From Microbacterium paraoxydans (lineage in GTDB: Bacteria; Actinomycetota; Actinomycetes; Actinomycetales; Microbacteriaceae), in assembly GCF_018224615.1 (NCBI RefSeq), contig NZ_JAGTUK010000004.1, positions 25,546-89,545 on the forward strand: a stretch of DNA of 64,000 nt. The letters run 5' to 3'. The notes beneath the pieces were generated by a model. That model was given only the letters and a program-made list of their open reading frames with translations. It made no database searches and was not told the origin of the DNA. How positions within the stretch are numbered: the first letter of the stretch is position 1; each line of letters opens with the position of its first letter. A program made the translations under genes and the position numbers. Shown in pieces: positions 18,857-27,543 of this stretch.

Positions 18857-19771
18857 TCAGGTGCGCAGCCAGCGGCGGATCGCGAAGCCGGCCGAGAGCG
18901 CCGCCAGCACGACACCGATCCCCACCAGCACGGGCACCACGAGGAACGCGTCGTTCATGGTGATCCAGGTCGTGATGAAGGGCACCCGTCCGCGGAGGTA
19001 GCCGTTGACGCCGAAGTGCACGCCGGCGACGACCGCCGCGCACGCCAGCGCCGACCCGAGGAACGCCGCGAAGACGCCCTCCAGCACGAACGGCGTCTGG
19101 ATGAAGCGGTTGGACGCGCCGACCAGCCGCATGATGCCGATCTCCTTGCGTCTCGCGTAGGCCGAGAGCCGGATGGTGGTGCCGATCAGCAGGGTGGCCG
19201 CGATCAGCATGAGCACGGCGATCCCGACGGCGATGTAGGTCGCGACCGTGAGCGCGGAGAAGAGCGGTTCCAGGTACTGGAGCTGATCCTGCACCTGCTC
19301 CACGCCCGCCTGTCCGCTGAACGCCTCCGCGAGCACCTGCGACTGCCCCGGATCCTTCATCGTCACGAAGAACACCTCGAACGCCTGGTCCGGCGTGAGG
19401 ACGCTCGCCTGCTCCTCGCCGACCTGCTCGACGAGCTTGGCGTACGTCTCCTCCTTGGTGTCGAAGGTCATGGAGCTGATCAGCGGCGCCAGCGCGTCGC
19501 CCTCCAGCTGCGCGCGAACCGCGGCCACCTGCTCCTCGCTCGCTGCGCCGTCCACGCACGTGTCGGACTCCGAGACCGCGGAGCACATGTACACCGCGAC
19601 CTGGGCGCGCTCGGACCAGTAGCCGCGCATCACGCCGATCTGCGACTGCATCAGGATCGCCGCGCCGACGAAGGTCAGCGACACGAACGTCACGAGCACG
19701 ACGGAGATCACCATCGAGATGTTGCGACGGAGGCCGACGAGGGCCTCGGTCAGGATCAGGCCGATTCTCAT
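18857..19771 (-). CDS. ftsX: Cell division protein FtsX
   Basis: A 304-residue ABC-type membrane protein that, with FtsE, controls peptidoglycan hydrolases at the division site. TM1 is at about 20-42, a long extracellular loop follows (about 43-165, with Cys residues in VYMCSAVSESDTC), and TM2-TM4 are at about 170-200, 220-248 and 270-297. The ATG overlaps the ftsE stop (ATGA), so the subunits are coupled. In actinomycetes the loop activates NlpC/P60-type hydrolases. Confidence 0.96.
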   Translation of the reverse strand: MRIGLILTEALVGLRRNISMVISVVLVTFVSLTFVGAAILMQSQIGVMRGYWSERAQVAVYMCSAVSESDTCVDGAASEEQVAAVRAQLEGDALAPLISSMTFDTKEETYAKLVEQVGEEQASVLTPDQAFEVFFVTMKDPGQSQVLAEAFSGQAGVEQVQDQLQYLEPLFSALTVATYIAVGIAVLMLIAATLLIGTTIRLSAYARRKEIGIMRLVGASNRFIQTPFVLEGVFAAFLGSALACAAVVAGVHFGVNGYLRGRVPFITTWITMNDAFLVVPVLVGIGVVLAALSAGFAIRRWLRT

Positions 19772-20862
19772 GAGGTCGGGCCCACTTCCTCGTCGTCCTG
19801 GTCGGAGAGGCCGAGCCGGTCGGCCACGCCGAGCTCGGCGACGTCGACCTCGGGCAGCACGATCGGGTGGGTGCGCGGGCCAGCCGGCGCCGGGCGCTCT
19901 GCGGGAGCCGTCTCCGCGGCGGGCGCGTGCTCCGTGTCGTCGGGAGGCTCCACCACGCCGCGACGGGGTGGCTCGGGCGGTTCGACCAGCTGCGGCTCGC
20001 GCTCCTGCGGCGGGGTCGCGGGGGCGGCGGCACGGCGTTGCGCGTCGAGCTCCTCGGCCAGCGCGGCACGTACCACCGACAGGTCGGCGGTCTGGCGCTG
20101 CACCTCCTGCACCGCGGTGAGGGCGGCCGCAGCGGCGGCACCCCGCACCTCCTCCGGTGCGAGGCGCGGGATGTTCGAGGTGTCGCCGTAGCCGCCGTGC
20201 ACCTCGTCGCGCACCATCTCGCCGTCGCGCAGCTCGATCACTCGGCGGCGCATCTGGTCGACGAAACCCGCCTCGTGCGTGGCCATGAGCACGGTGGTGC
20301 CACCGGCGTTGATGCGGGCGAGCAGTTGCATGATGTCGACCGAGGTCGCGGGGTCGAGGTTTCCGGTCGGCTCGTCAGCGAGCAGCACCTGCGGGCGGTT
20401 GACGAGGGCGCGGGCGATCGCGACCCGCTGCTGCTCACCGCCGGAGAGCTCGTGCGGCATCCGCTTCTCCTTGCCCTCCAGCCCGACCAGCGCCAGGGCC
20501 TCCGGTACGGCCTGCTGGATGAACCCGCGGGAGGAGCCGGTCACCTGGAGGGTGAAGGCGACGTTCTGATGCACCGTCTTGGACGGCAGGAGTCGGAAGT
20601 CCTGGAACACGGACCCGATGTGGCGCCGGAAGTACGGGACCTTCCGGTTCGCCAGGGAGCGAAGATCGCGGCCCAGGACGGCGACACGACCGCTGGTCGG
20701 CACGTCCTCCCGCAGGATGAGTCTCAGGCAGGACGACTTGCCCGATCCCGAAGCGCCGACGAGGAAGACGAACTCCCCGCGTTGCACTTCGAAGTCGACT
20801 CCGGACAGGGCGGGCTTCGACGTTCCGCGGTAGCGCTTCGTGACGTTCTCGAACCGAATCAT
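19768..20862 (-). CDS. ftsE: Cell division ATP-binding protein FtsE with long C-terminal tail
   Basis: The ABC ATPase partner of FtsX. Residues 1-225 match FtsE: Walker [10 protein letters not shown] at about 36-44, signature [15 protein letters not shown], Walker [13 protein letters not shown]. The usual protein ends near residue 230; this one continues to 364 with an Ala/Glu/Pro-rich, probably unstructured tail (coiled-coil-like [20 protein letters not shown], then proline-rich, then an acidic end). Similar tails occur in some actinobacterial FtsE. A -10-like TAGGCT at 20872-20877 (minus) lies nine bases before the ATG. The gene is normally directly behind prfB; here two DUF2510 genes separate them. 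Confidence 0.95.
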   Translation of the reverse strand: MIRFENVTKRYRGTSKPALSGVDFEVQRGEFVFLVGASGSGKSSCLRLILREDVPTSGRVAVLGRDLRSLANRKVPYFRRHIGSVFQDFRLLPSKTVHQNVAFTLQVTGSSRGFIQQAVPEALALVGLEGKEKRMPHELSGGEQQRVAIARALVNRPQVLLADEPTGNLDPATSVDIMQLLARINAGGTTVLMATHEAGFVDQMRRRVIELRDGEMVRDEVHGGYGDTSNIPRLAPEEVRGAAAAAALTAVQEVQRQTADLSVVRAALAEELDAQRRAAAPATPPQEREPQLVEPPEPPRRGVVEPPDDTEHAPAAETAPAERPAPAGPRTHPIVLPEVDVAELGVADRLGLSDQDDEEVGPTS

Positions 20863-21026
20863 GGCGATTCGAGCCTAAGCGCGGCCTCTGCGCTGACCCG
20901 CTGCGACACCCCGCACGGCCTCAGGCGCCTCGTGCGGTACCGCCGATGTCGGCGTCGGCCCCCACTGCTATACATGGAGTGTCGATTCGCGCCGCCCGCG
21001 CGAGCGCGCACACGGAGGGGACTTCC

Positions 21027-22379
21027 ATGACGACACCTGCTGGCTGGTACGACGACGGCTCCGGACGCCTGCGGTGGTGGGACGGCCAGCAGTGGACCGA
21101 GCACTTCGCCCCCGAGACGCCCACCGTGCCCGCGCAGGAGTCCGCAGCCGCGGACAGCGCGTCGACGACGGATGCGCCAGCGGAGTCCGCGGCCGTGGCA
21201 CCGTCCGCCCCGGCCGAGTCCGAAGCCACGCGGCCCGTCGCCGCCGATGAGGCGGTGGCGCCGTCCGCGGCCGAGACGCCTGCGGACGCGCCCGCCGAGG
21301 CCACGGTCGATCCCGTGGTCGCCCCCGAGCCCGCGGCCGACTGGGCTGCGCCGACCTCCGGCGCTCACGACCTCCCCGGTGCCGCGCCCGTGGCCGACTG
21401 GTCCGCCCCCGGTGCTGCGGCCGCCGTGCCGGGTGTGCAGCCCCCGACCGGAGCAGAGCCCGCCGTCGGTCAGGCCTCCTCCGCACAGGGCGGCTACCCC
21501 GGACAGTACTCCCCCGCCGTTCAGCCTTCGGCGGCGCCGGGCGGCTATCCCGGGCAGCCCACGTATCCCGGCGTGCAGCCCTCTGCGGCGCAGGGCGGCT
21601 ACCCGGGGGCACCGGCATACGCCGCAGCAGCCGCCGAGCCGAAGAAGATCTCGGTGCTCGGCCTCGTCGGGCTCGGGCTCGCGGCCCTCGGCCTCCTGCT
21701 CGCCTTCACGCCGTTCACGGTCGTGTTCTCGTGGCTGTTCCTCGGCGCGGGCTTCATCGTGTCGCTCATCTCGCTGTTCCTCAAGGGCAAGAAGTGGCCG
21801 GGCATCACGGGCCTCGGCGTCTCGGTGCTGGGAGCCATCGTCGCCGCGATCATGAGCTTCGTGTTCTTCCTCGGCGTGGTCGCCAGCCAGGTCGACCGCT
21901 CCGACTCGCTCCCCGACTCCGACACCGGCACCAGCGACTCCGGCACCGACTCCGGCACGGACAGCGGTACCGACTCGGGCACGGTCGTCGAGGGTGCCAT
22001 GGGCGAGCCGATCACGGTGGTCCAGATGTCCGGCTCCGCCGAGCTCACGATCACCTCCGCCACCTGGGGCACCACGAACGGCTCCGACTTCGAGGCGACG
22101 AACGGTGGCTACCTCGTGATCGACCTCACGTGGGAGTCGCTCGAGGGCACGACCTACGTCAACCCGCTCTACTTCTCGGTCGAGACGGCGGAGGGCGCCG
22201 CGGGCGACTACGACATCTTCGGCGACGCCACCCTCGAGTCGGGCGAGCTCCCGGCGGGCGAGACCACGCAGGGCACGGTGTCGTTCGACGTGGCCCAGAG
22301 CGGGTCGTACGTCGTGATCGTCACCGACGAACTCCTGCAGGAGGTCGCACGCGTGACCGTGGAAGCCACGGCGCGCTGA
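21027..22379 (+). CDS. DUF2510 membrane protein with Ser/Thr-Asp-Gly linker
   Basis: A 450-residue protein. Residues 1-35 are a DUF2510 motif (GWYDDGSGRLRWWDGQQWTE). Residues about 36-205 are disordered, Ala/Pro-rich, with Gly-Tyr-Pro repeats (SAAQGGYPG, APGGYPGQ). Three membrane spans follow at about 208-290 (VGLGLAALGLLLAF; FSWLFLGAGFIVSLISLFL; GLGVSVLGAIVAAIMSF), then repeated GTDS units (about 305-325) and a folded extracytoplasmic C-terminus (about 330-450). GGAGGGG precedes the ATG; a TATACA at 20969-20974 may be the -10. It and the next gene are paralogues. The function is unknown; the layout suggests a cell-envelope protein. Confidence 0.82.
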   Translation: MTTPAGWYDDGSGRLRWWDGQQWTEHFAPETPTVPAQESAAADSASTTDAPAESAAVAPSAPAESEATRPVAADEAVAPSAAETPADAPAEATVDPVVAPEPAADWAAPTSGAHDLPGAAPVADWSAPGAAAAVPGVQPPTGAEPAVGQASSAQGGYPGQYSPAVQPSAAPGGYPGQPTYPGVQPSAAQGGYPGAPAYAAAAAEPKKISVLGLVGLGLAALGLLLAFTPFTVVFSWLFLGAGFIVSLISLFLKGKKWPGITGLGVSVLGAIVAAIMSFVFFLGVVASQVDRSDSLPDSDTGTSDSGTDSGTDSGTDSGTVVEGAMGEPITVVQMSGSAELTITSATWGTTNGSDFEATNGGYLVIDLTWESLEGTTYVNPLYFSVETAEGAAGDYDIFGDATLESGELPAGETTQGTVSFDVAQSGSYVVIVTDELLQEVARVTVEATAR

Positions 22380-22410
22380 GCGACGCCCGCCGACGACGAG
22401 GACGCCGCTG

Positions 22411-23517
22411 ATGACGACACCCGAGGGCTGGTACGACGACGGCTCTGGCAGCCTCCGGTGGTGGGACGGACGCCAGTGGACGGCACACGTCCGCAGCACC
22501 GACCTGCACCCTGCGGCCCCCGTTTCCGACGCGACGACCGCTCCCGCTGACGCCGCGGACCCCGGCGCGCCGGCTGCTTCGGCACCGGAGGCGCCCGCGG
22601 TATCGACGCCCGCGGTACCGCCGGTGCCCGCCGCGGGTCAGGCCGCGTTCGAGCCGTTCGTGCCGCCGTCCTCGCCGTTCGCGCCCTCCGGCAACGGAAC
22701 CGCCATCGCGCCGGCCTACGGAGCGACTGCAGCGCCCGGCTACGGAGCTGCCGCGCCGTCCGTGCCGACCCCGGACTCCCCAGGGATGATGTCGACCGCC
22801 GCGGCGCACTCCGCTCCGCGACGCCCCTCGATCCTCGGCTTGATCGGCCTCGGGATCGCGGTCGCCGGCGTCGTGCTGGCGTGCGTCCCGCTCACGGCGC
22901 CGATCGGCTGGGTGGTTGTCGCGGCGGGCTTCGTCGTGTCGCTCGTGTCACTGTTCCTGCGCGGAACCAAGTGGCCGGGGATCGCGGGGCTCGCGGTGGC
23001 CGTCCTCGGCTCCTCCCTGGCGGGGGCGGTCGCCCTGATCGCCGTGGGGCTCACGTCGGTCGAGGCCGCCGCAGACCCGGTGCCGTCGCCGAGCGCCCCC
23101 GCGACGGAGTCCGGCTCTCCCATCGACCCCTCGACAATCGAGGGCGCCGAGATGGTCACGTTCGACGACCTCGAGGTGGGCGACTGCCTCCCCTACGTGG
23201 AGTACACCGGCGATGACATGATCTTCGAGGTTCCGGTGGTCTCCTGCGATCGGCCGCACACCGACGAGGTTTTCTACATCTACCAGGTCGACGACGACAC
23301 CTTCCCCGGCGACAACGCGATGCTCAACGAGGCCTGGGAAGGCTGCCTGGCGCAGTTCGAGGGCTTCGTGGGGCTCCCGTACGAGCAGTCCGAGCTCGAC
23401 TTCTACACCTACCAGCCCACGAAACTGTCGTGGTCCCGAGCGAACGACCGTACGGTCCACTGCATCGCCTACAGCTACGACGATGTGACGGGAACACTGC
23501 GCGGCGCCACGCGCTGA
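22411..23517 (+). CDS. DUF2510 membrane protein, paralogue of the preceding gene
   Basis: A 368-residue protein sharing the N-terminal DUF2510 motif (GWYDDGSGSLRWWDGRQWTA), the disordered Ala/Pro linker and three membrane spans (about 143-225) with the previous protein, but with a different C-terminus. Residues about 250-368 hold paired cysteines (VGDCLPYVEY, PVVSCDRPHTDEVF, WEGCLAQF, HCIAYSY), resembling septum-formation-type extracytoplasmic domains of actinomycetes. The first 70 bases of the two genes are nearly identical, showing tandem duplication. The gene starts 31 bases after its neighbour and ends at a strong terminator. Function unknown. Confidence 0.82.
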   Translation: MTTPEGWYDDGSGSLRWWDGRQWTAHVRSTDLHPAAPVSDATTAPADAADPGAPAASAPEAPAVSTPAVPPVPAAGQAAFEPFVPPSSPFAPSGNGTAIAPAYGATAAPGYGAAAPSVPTPDSPGMMSTAAAHSAPRRPSILGLIGLGIAVAGVVLACVPLTAPIGWVVVAAGFVVSLVSLFLRGTKWPGIAGLAVAVLGSSLAGAVALIAVGLTSVEAAADPVPSPSAPATESGSPIDPSTIEGAEMVTFDDLEVGDCLPYVEYTGDDMIFEVPVVSCDRPHTDEVFYIYQVDDDTFPGDNAMLNEAWEGCLAQFEGFVGLPYEQSELDFYTYQPTKLSWSRANDRTVHCIAYSYDDVTGTLRGATR

Positions 23518-23528
23518 CCGGCCCCGCG

Positions 23529-23560
23529 ACGAAGGCCCCGGAGCGATCCGGGGCCTTCGT
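23529..23560. terminator. Bidirectional terminator between DUF2510 gene and prfB
   Basis: A perfect 14-bp stem (23529-23542 with 23547-23560; ACGAAGGCCCCGGA) with a GCGA tetraloop lies between the convergent DUF2510 and prfB genes. It is symmetrical and would act in both directions. Confidence 0.88.
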
Positions 23561-23563
23561 GTG

Positions 23564-24676
23564 TCAGTCGTCTTCGTCGCGGCGCTTGCGCCAGCGGATG
23601 CCCGCCGAGATGAAGTCATCGAGGTCACCGTCGAACACGGCCGCGGGGTTGCCCGACTCCTGGCCGGTGCGGAGGTCCTTCACCAGCTGCTGGCCGTAGA
23701 GGAAGTACGAGCGCATCTGGTCGCCCCAGCTCGCGGTGATGTTCCCCGCCAGCTCCTTCTTCTTCGCCGCTTCCTGCTCCTTCTGCAGCAGCAGCAGGCG
23801 GTTCTGCAACACGCGCATGGCGGCCGCGCGGTTCTGGATCTGCGACTTCTCGTTCTGCATCGACACGACGATGCCCGTCGGAAGGTGTGTGATGCGCACG
23901 GCCGAGTCGGTCGTGTTGACCGACTGCCCGCCCGGGCCCGAGGACCGGAAGACGTCGACGCGGATGTCGCTCTCCGGGATGTCGACCTCGGTCGCCTCCT
24001 CCATCAGCGGGATGACCTCGACGGCCGCGAACGACGTCTGGCGCTTGTCGGCCGAGCCGAAGGGGCTGATACGGGCGAGGCGGTGCGTGCCCGCCTCGAC
24101 CGAGATCGTGCCGAACGCGTAGGGGGCATCGATCTCGAACGTCGCCGACTTGATGCCCGCGCCCTCCGCATAGGAGGTGTCCATGACCTTGACGGGGTAC
24201 TTGTGCCGCTCGGCCCACCGCAGGTACATGCGCATGAGCATCTCCGCGAAGTCGGTGGCATCGTCGCCGCCCGCACCGGAGCGGATCGTGACGATGGCGC
24301 TGCGCTCGTCGTACTCGCCGTCGAGCAGCGTCTGCACCTCGAGCTGGTTGATCAGGTCGGTGAGGGTGCCGAGCTCGTTGCGCGCCTCGATCGCGGAGTC
24401 CTCGTCGCCCATCTCGTTGGCCAGGTCGACGAGCACCTCGAGGTCGTCGAGGCGCTGAGCGATACCGGTGATGCGCGCGAGCTCCGACTGACGGTGGCTG
24501 AGCGCGCTGGTCACCTTCTGCGCGTTCTCGGTGTCGTCCCAGAGGTCGGGCGCCCCCGCTTCCTCGCTGAGTCGCGCGATGTCCTCGCGCAGACGGTTGA
24601 CATCGACGACCTCGCTGATGTCGCCGAAGGTGTGCCTGAGCGCCTGGATTTCGGCGGAGAGATCTAGTTCGAGCAT
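23564..24676 (-). CDS. prfB: Peptide chain release factor 2
   Basis: A 370-residue RF2 that recognises UAA and UGA. The SPF anticodon-like tripeptide is at 204-206 (ARISPFGSADKRQ) and the catalytic GGQ at 249-251 (SSGPGGQSVNTTDSAV). The reading frame is continuous: the programmed +1 frameshift of many RF2 genes is absent, as is usual in actinomycetes. A -10-like TAGGCT (24685-24690 minus) lies eight bases upstream of the ATG with GAGGTG between them. Confidence 0.98.
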   Translation of the reverse strand: MLELDLSAEIQALRHTFGDISEVVDVNRLREDIARLSEEAGAPDLWDDTENAQKVTSALSHRQSELARITGIAQRLDDLEVLVDLANEMGDEDSAIEARNELGTLTDLINQLEVQTLLDGEYDERSAIVTIRSGAGGDDATDFAEMLMRMYLRWAERHKYPVKVMDTSYAEGAGIKSATFEIDAPYAFGTISVEAGTHRLARISPFGSADKRQTSFAAVEVIPLMEEATEVDIPESDIRVDVFRSSGPGGQSVNTTDSAVRITHLPTGIVVSMQNEKSQIQNRAAAMRVLQNRLLLLQKEQEAAKKKELAGNITASWGDQMRSYFLYGQQLVKDLRTGQESGNPAAVFDGDLDDFISAGIRWRKRRDEDD

Positions 24677-24759
24677 GACACCTCAGCCTAACGTGCCGCC
24701 CGTGCGCGCGGGGACGCGGTCGTCGGGTCCGGCTCCGCGGCGGGAGTAGCGTGAGGAGG

Positions 24760-26028
24760 GTGAGCAGCGCATCCTCGGTCCTTCGTCAGTTCGGACCGAT
24801 GGTGTACCTGCCGACGATCCTCTTCTCGCTCGGCGAGGGCGCGGTCATCCCGCTGATCCCCGTGATCGCCGCGTCGATGGGAGCGGATGTCGCGACCGCG
24901 GCCCTGGTCGCATCGGCGCTCGTGGTCGGGCAGCTGTGCGGGAACCTTCCCGCAGGCTGGGCCGTCGGCCGTATCGGCGAGCGGTTCACGATGGTGATCG
25001 CGGGGTCTGCGGCGCTCCTGTCCGGAGCGGGCATGCTGTTCGCCCCGTCTCTCGGCGTGCTCGCCGCCGCGGTGTTCGTCCTCGGCCTGTGTGCAGCGGC
25101 GTTCGGCCTGGCGCGCCACGCGTTCATGACCACGCGCGTTCCCCTCCCCTTCCGTGCGCGCTCCCTGTCGCTACTGGGCGGCAGTTTCCGGCTGGGCATC
25201 TTCATCGGCCCGTTCGTCGCCGCCGGGCTGCTGCAGCTGTTCGGCAGCGAGTCCGCCGCGATCTGGTTCTTCGGCGCGTGTCTCGTGGTGATGGTGCTGC
25301 TCGTGCTGTTCGGGCCCGATCCGGAGGCCACGATCCCGCCTGTGGGGTCGAGCGAGCGGTTCGTGGAGGACAGCGGCGAGGCCGTGAGCGGGTCGATTCC
25401 GACCGTGGAGCGCGCCGGGATCTTCCAGACGATGTGGCGGCAGCGGCGGTTGCTGTCGCGGCTCGGGCTCGCGGCGGCGTCGCTGTCCGCGGTCCGCTCC
25501 GCCCGCCAGGTGGTGCTTCCGCTGTGGGGGCTGTCGCTCGGGCTCGACGCCTCGACGATCGCTCTCGTGGTGGGGGTGTCGGGCGCGATCGACTTCGCCC
25601 TGTTCTACGCCAGCGGGCAGGTGATGGACCGGTTCGGGCGGCTGTGGGCGGCGATGCCCGCGATGCTGCTGATGGGTGCCGGCTTCCTCGCGCTGGCGTT
25701 CACGCACGACGGAGACGCCGCGGTGCTGTGGTTCGGGATGTTCGCGGCCGTGCTGGGCGTGGGCAACGGCCTCTCCAGCGGCATCCTCCTGACGCTCGGC
25801 GCGGACGTGGCCCCGAAGCGCGAGCCCGCGGCTTTCCTCGGCTCCTGGCGCACGCTGACGGACGCGGGCGGCGCGGTCGCCCCGCTGCTGGTGTCTGCCA
25901 TCACGGCCGTGTCCTCGCTCTCGGTCGCGGCGGGGGCGGTCGGTGTGATCGGCCTGCTCGGTGCTGTCGGCTTCCTGCGCTGGATCCCCCGCTTCGTGCC
26001 CCGCGCCGATCCGTCCGCGGAGGCGTGA
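24760..26028 (+). CDS. Major facilitator superfamily transporter
   Basis: A 422-residue, roughly 12-span MFS protein of the multidrug-efflux-like type. The first half contains the A-like loop GWAVGRIGERFTMVIAG between TM2 and TM3 and the second half its repeat GQVMDRFGRLWAAMPAM. A charged cytoplasmic loop (SSERFVEDSGEAVSG) separates the halves. GTG 24760 is chosen over 24751 because TAGCGT (24747-24752) ends seven bases upstream, fitting a leaderless start; the intervening GAGGAGG is too close to act as a ribosome site. The substrate is unknown. It ends 12 bases from the convergent Tad locus. Confidence 0.88.
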   Translation: MSSASSVLRQFGPMVYLPTILFSLGEGAVIPLIPVIAASMGADVATAALVASALVVGQLCGNLPAGWAVGRIGERFTMVIAGSAALLSGAGMLFAPSLGVLAAAVFVLGLCAAAFGLARHAFMTTRVPLPFRARSLSLLGGSFRLGIFIGPFVAAGLLQLFGSESAAIWFFGACLVVMVLLVLFGPDPEATIPPVGSSERFVEDSGEAVSGSIPTVERAGIFQTMWRQRRLLSRLGLAAASLSAVRSARQVVLPLWGLSLGLDASTIALVVGVSGAIDFALFYASGQVMDRFGRLWAAMPAMLLMGAGFLALAFTHDGDAAVLWFGMFAAVLGVGNGLSSGILLTLGADVAPKREPAAFLGSWRTLTDAGGAVAPLLVSAITAVSSLSVAAGAVGVIGLLGAVGFLRWIPRFVPRADPSAEA

Positions 26029-26040
26029 CGCCCGGTCGGC

Positions 26041-26478
26041 TCAGCCCAGGGCAGTGCGGCTCGTCGCGGTGGCACGGAGGGTGAGCCCGTCCGGCACGAA
26101 CGGTGACACGAGTGGCGGATGCCACACCGTGCTGACGGTGACCCGCGCGGAACCGCCGTCCGGCGAGGTCGCCGACACCAGCACCTCCTCTCCGCCCGCG
26201 CCGTCGACCAGCGGCCGCGCCTGGTCCGCCACACCTGCATCCGTGAGCTGCGCCCGCGGCGTGTCGCCCTCTACGACGAGCGTGAACCCGTCTGTCCCGG
26301 CGAGCGCGGCCGCATCGGCGAGGGCGTCCAGGCGCTTCTGGGCGATGTAGAGGTCGGTCGCGCAGGCGCACACGAACACCAGGGCGAGAGCCAGCAGCAC
26401 ATACCCGAGCACGAGCAGCAGCACGCTCCCCTCCTCCGCGTCGCACCGGATGGGGGCCGCGCCGCCCGGTGCGCTCAC
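26041..26478 (-). CDS. TadE/G-like pilus assembly protein (Rv3654c-like)
   Basis: A 145-residue protein with one N-terminal membrane span (about 14-40: SVLLLVLGYVLLALALVFVC) followed by the helix DLYIAQKRLDALADAAALAGTDGF, typical of the last gene in actinobacterial Tad loci, then a small beta-rich extracytoplasmic part. The GTG at 26478 overlaps the upstream TadE stop (GTGA). Readings extending to 26628 are Gly/Arg-rich and overlap that gene, so they were rejected. It is probably a minor pseudopilin-like component. Confidence 0.8.
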   Translation of the reverse strand: MSAPGGAAPIRCDAEEGSVLLLVLGYVLLALALVFVCACATDLYIAQKRLDALADAAALAGTDGFTLVVEGDTPRAQLTDAGVADQARPLVDGAGGEEVLVSATSPDGGSARVTVSTVWHPPLVSPFVPDGLTLRATATSRTALG

Positions 26479-26909
26479 TCGGCGCTCCACTGCCGTGACA
26501 CCTTCTGCGCCGACACCGCCTCCACCGGCACCGACGCCGCCCGGTCCAGCCCCAGGACCGCGGGCACGAACGGGAGCCGTGCGGTGGTGTCGACCGTGAC
26601 CACCACCGTCGCGCCGGCGGAGGGACACGAATCCCCGTGCGGCCGGCAGGTCACCGTCAAACGGACGGTGTCCTCGTCGATGCCGTACTGCGACGCGATG
26701 CTCGACAACACGGCGTCACCTCGCGCGGCGGCCTCGTGCGCACTCGGCGCCGTGGCGATGACGCGAGCCGCGTGCCTGGCCGCAGCCTCGACCCCGAGGG
26801 TCTGCTCCTGAATCACACCCAGCACGATCACGAGGTACAGCAAGGGGACGAGCATGATGACCCCCGCCGAGATGAACTCGAGCGAGCTCGACCCGCGGTC
26901 ATCCCACAT
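26475..26909 (-). CDS. TadE-family pseudopilin
   Basis: A 144-residue TadE-like protein. The N-terminus DDRGSSSLEFISAGVIMLVP has the prepilin layout of a Gly followed by Glu at the fifth mature position and a hydrophobic stretch, so a TadV-type peptidase would cut after Gly. Two cysteines (TCRPHGDSCPS) may form a disulfide outside the cell. It overlaps the upstream TadE gene by 11 bases and the downstream TadG-like gene by four. Confidence 0.85.
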   Translation of the reverse strand: MWDDRGSSSLEFISAGVIMLVPLLYLVIVLGVIQEQTLGVEAAARHAARVIATAPSAHEAAARGDAVLSSIASQYGIDEDTVRLTVTCRPHGDSCPSAGATVVVTVDTTARLPFVPAVLGLDRAASVPVEAVSAQKVSRQWSAE

Positions 26910-27300
26910 CGAACGACTCCGCCGGGGCGTGGGCCACGACCTGCAAGCCGTACGGCACCCCGATCAGACCGAACACGGGCAGGCTCGCCCTGACGCGCAC
27001 GTCGACGGTCTCCCGCCCGGCCACTGTGGTCGTTCCGACCGTGATGTCGTTCGCATAAGCGGGGCCGATCGCCCGGACGATGACGTCGCGCGCCCGCTGC
27101 GCTCCTTCAGCCGGGGACGTATCGGCGAGCGCGGCGTAATACGCCCCCTCCACGGCGGCGTCGTGCACGACGTTGCGCACGTACACGGCGAGAGCGAGTT
27201 GCATGACCGCGAGCGTCAGGGCCGTGAGCAAGGTGCCGACCAGGACGAACTCCACCGGGTTCGAGCCGCGGTCGTCGGTCCAGACCGGAAGGAGAGTCAC
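26899..27300 (-). CDS. TadE-family pseudopilin
   Basis: A 133-residue TadE-like protein beginning MTLLPVWTDDRGSNPVEFVL, again with Gly then Glu+5 before a hydrophobic segment (about 18-40). The TadE core helix with VYVRNVVHDAAVEGAYYAAL follows. The GTG start is two bases from the pilin stop, so translation is likely coupled. It is one of two TadE paralogues side by side, which probably prime or anchor the pilus. Confidence 0.86.
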   Translation of the reverse strand: MTLLPVWTDDRGSNPVEFVLVGTLLTALTLAVMQLALAVYVRNVVHDAAVEGAYYAALADTSPAEGAQRARDVIVRAIGPAYANDITVGTTTVAGRETVDVRVRASLPVFGLIGVPYGLQVVAHAPAESFDVG

Positions 27301-27301
27301 C

Positions 27302-27481
27302 TCACAGACCCGAGACCCGCTGGATGGCCTGTTCGAACAGCGACGTGAGCGCAGGCCCCGCGACCGCCCAGATCACCACGACCAGTCCCGCCGTCATGAG
27401 TGTGACCAGGACCCACCCGGGTACGTCTCCCGTCTCGTCTTCGACCAGGGCGCGGAACGGGGAACGCGGGCGTGTGATCAT
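27302..27481 (-). CDS. Flp-type pilin-like small membrane protein
   Basis: A 59-codon gene between TadC and the TadE pair. It reads MITRPRSPFRALVEDETGDV and then PGWVLVTLMTAGLVVVIWAV and ends GPALTSLFEQAIQRVSGL. A charged N-terminus ending in Gly-Asp, a 20-residue hydrophobic segment and a short amphipathic tail fit the small Flp-pilin-like proteins found at this position in actinobacterial Tad loci. The mature Glu5 of standard pilins is replaced here (DVPGW), so processing is uncertain. The ribosome site is weak (TGGCGG). Likely the main pilin or a minor subunit. Confidence 0.78.
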   Translation of the reverse strand: MITRPRSPFRALVEDETGDVPGWVLVTLMTAGLVVVIWAVAGPALTSLFEQAIQRVSGL

Positions 27482-27520
27482 GCCGCCAGTCTGCCCCGGA
27501 GCGCCCCGCCGCGTCCGCGG

Positions 27521-27529
27521 TTATCCACA
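27521..27529 (+). promoter_or_regulatory. Perfect DnaA-box 9-mer upstream of the pilin gene
   Basis: TTATCCACA, the consensus DnaA box, lies in the 62-base gap between the end of tadC and the pilin ATG, 40 bases before that ATG. An identical 9-mer lies in the tadA promoter. An AT-rich 9-mer like this is rare in such GC-rich DNA. Whether DnaA or another factor binds it is not shown. Confidence 0.45.
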
Positions 27530-27543
27530 GGCAGCCACGACCC

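Noticed and set aside
23564..24676. Programmed frameshift in prfB
   Set aside because: The frame is continuous from the first codon and no in-frame TGA with a slippery CTT is present near codon 25.
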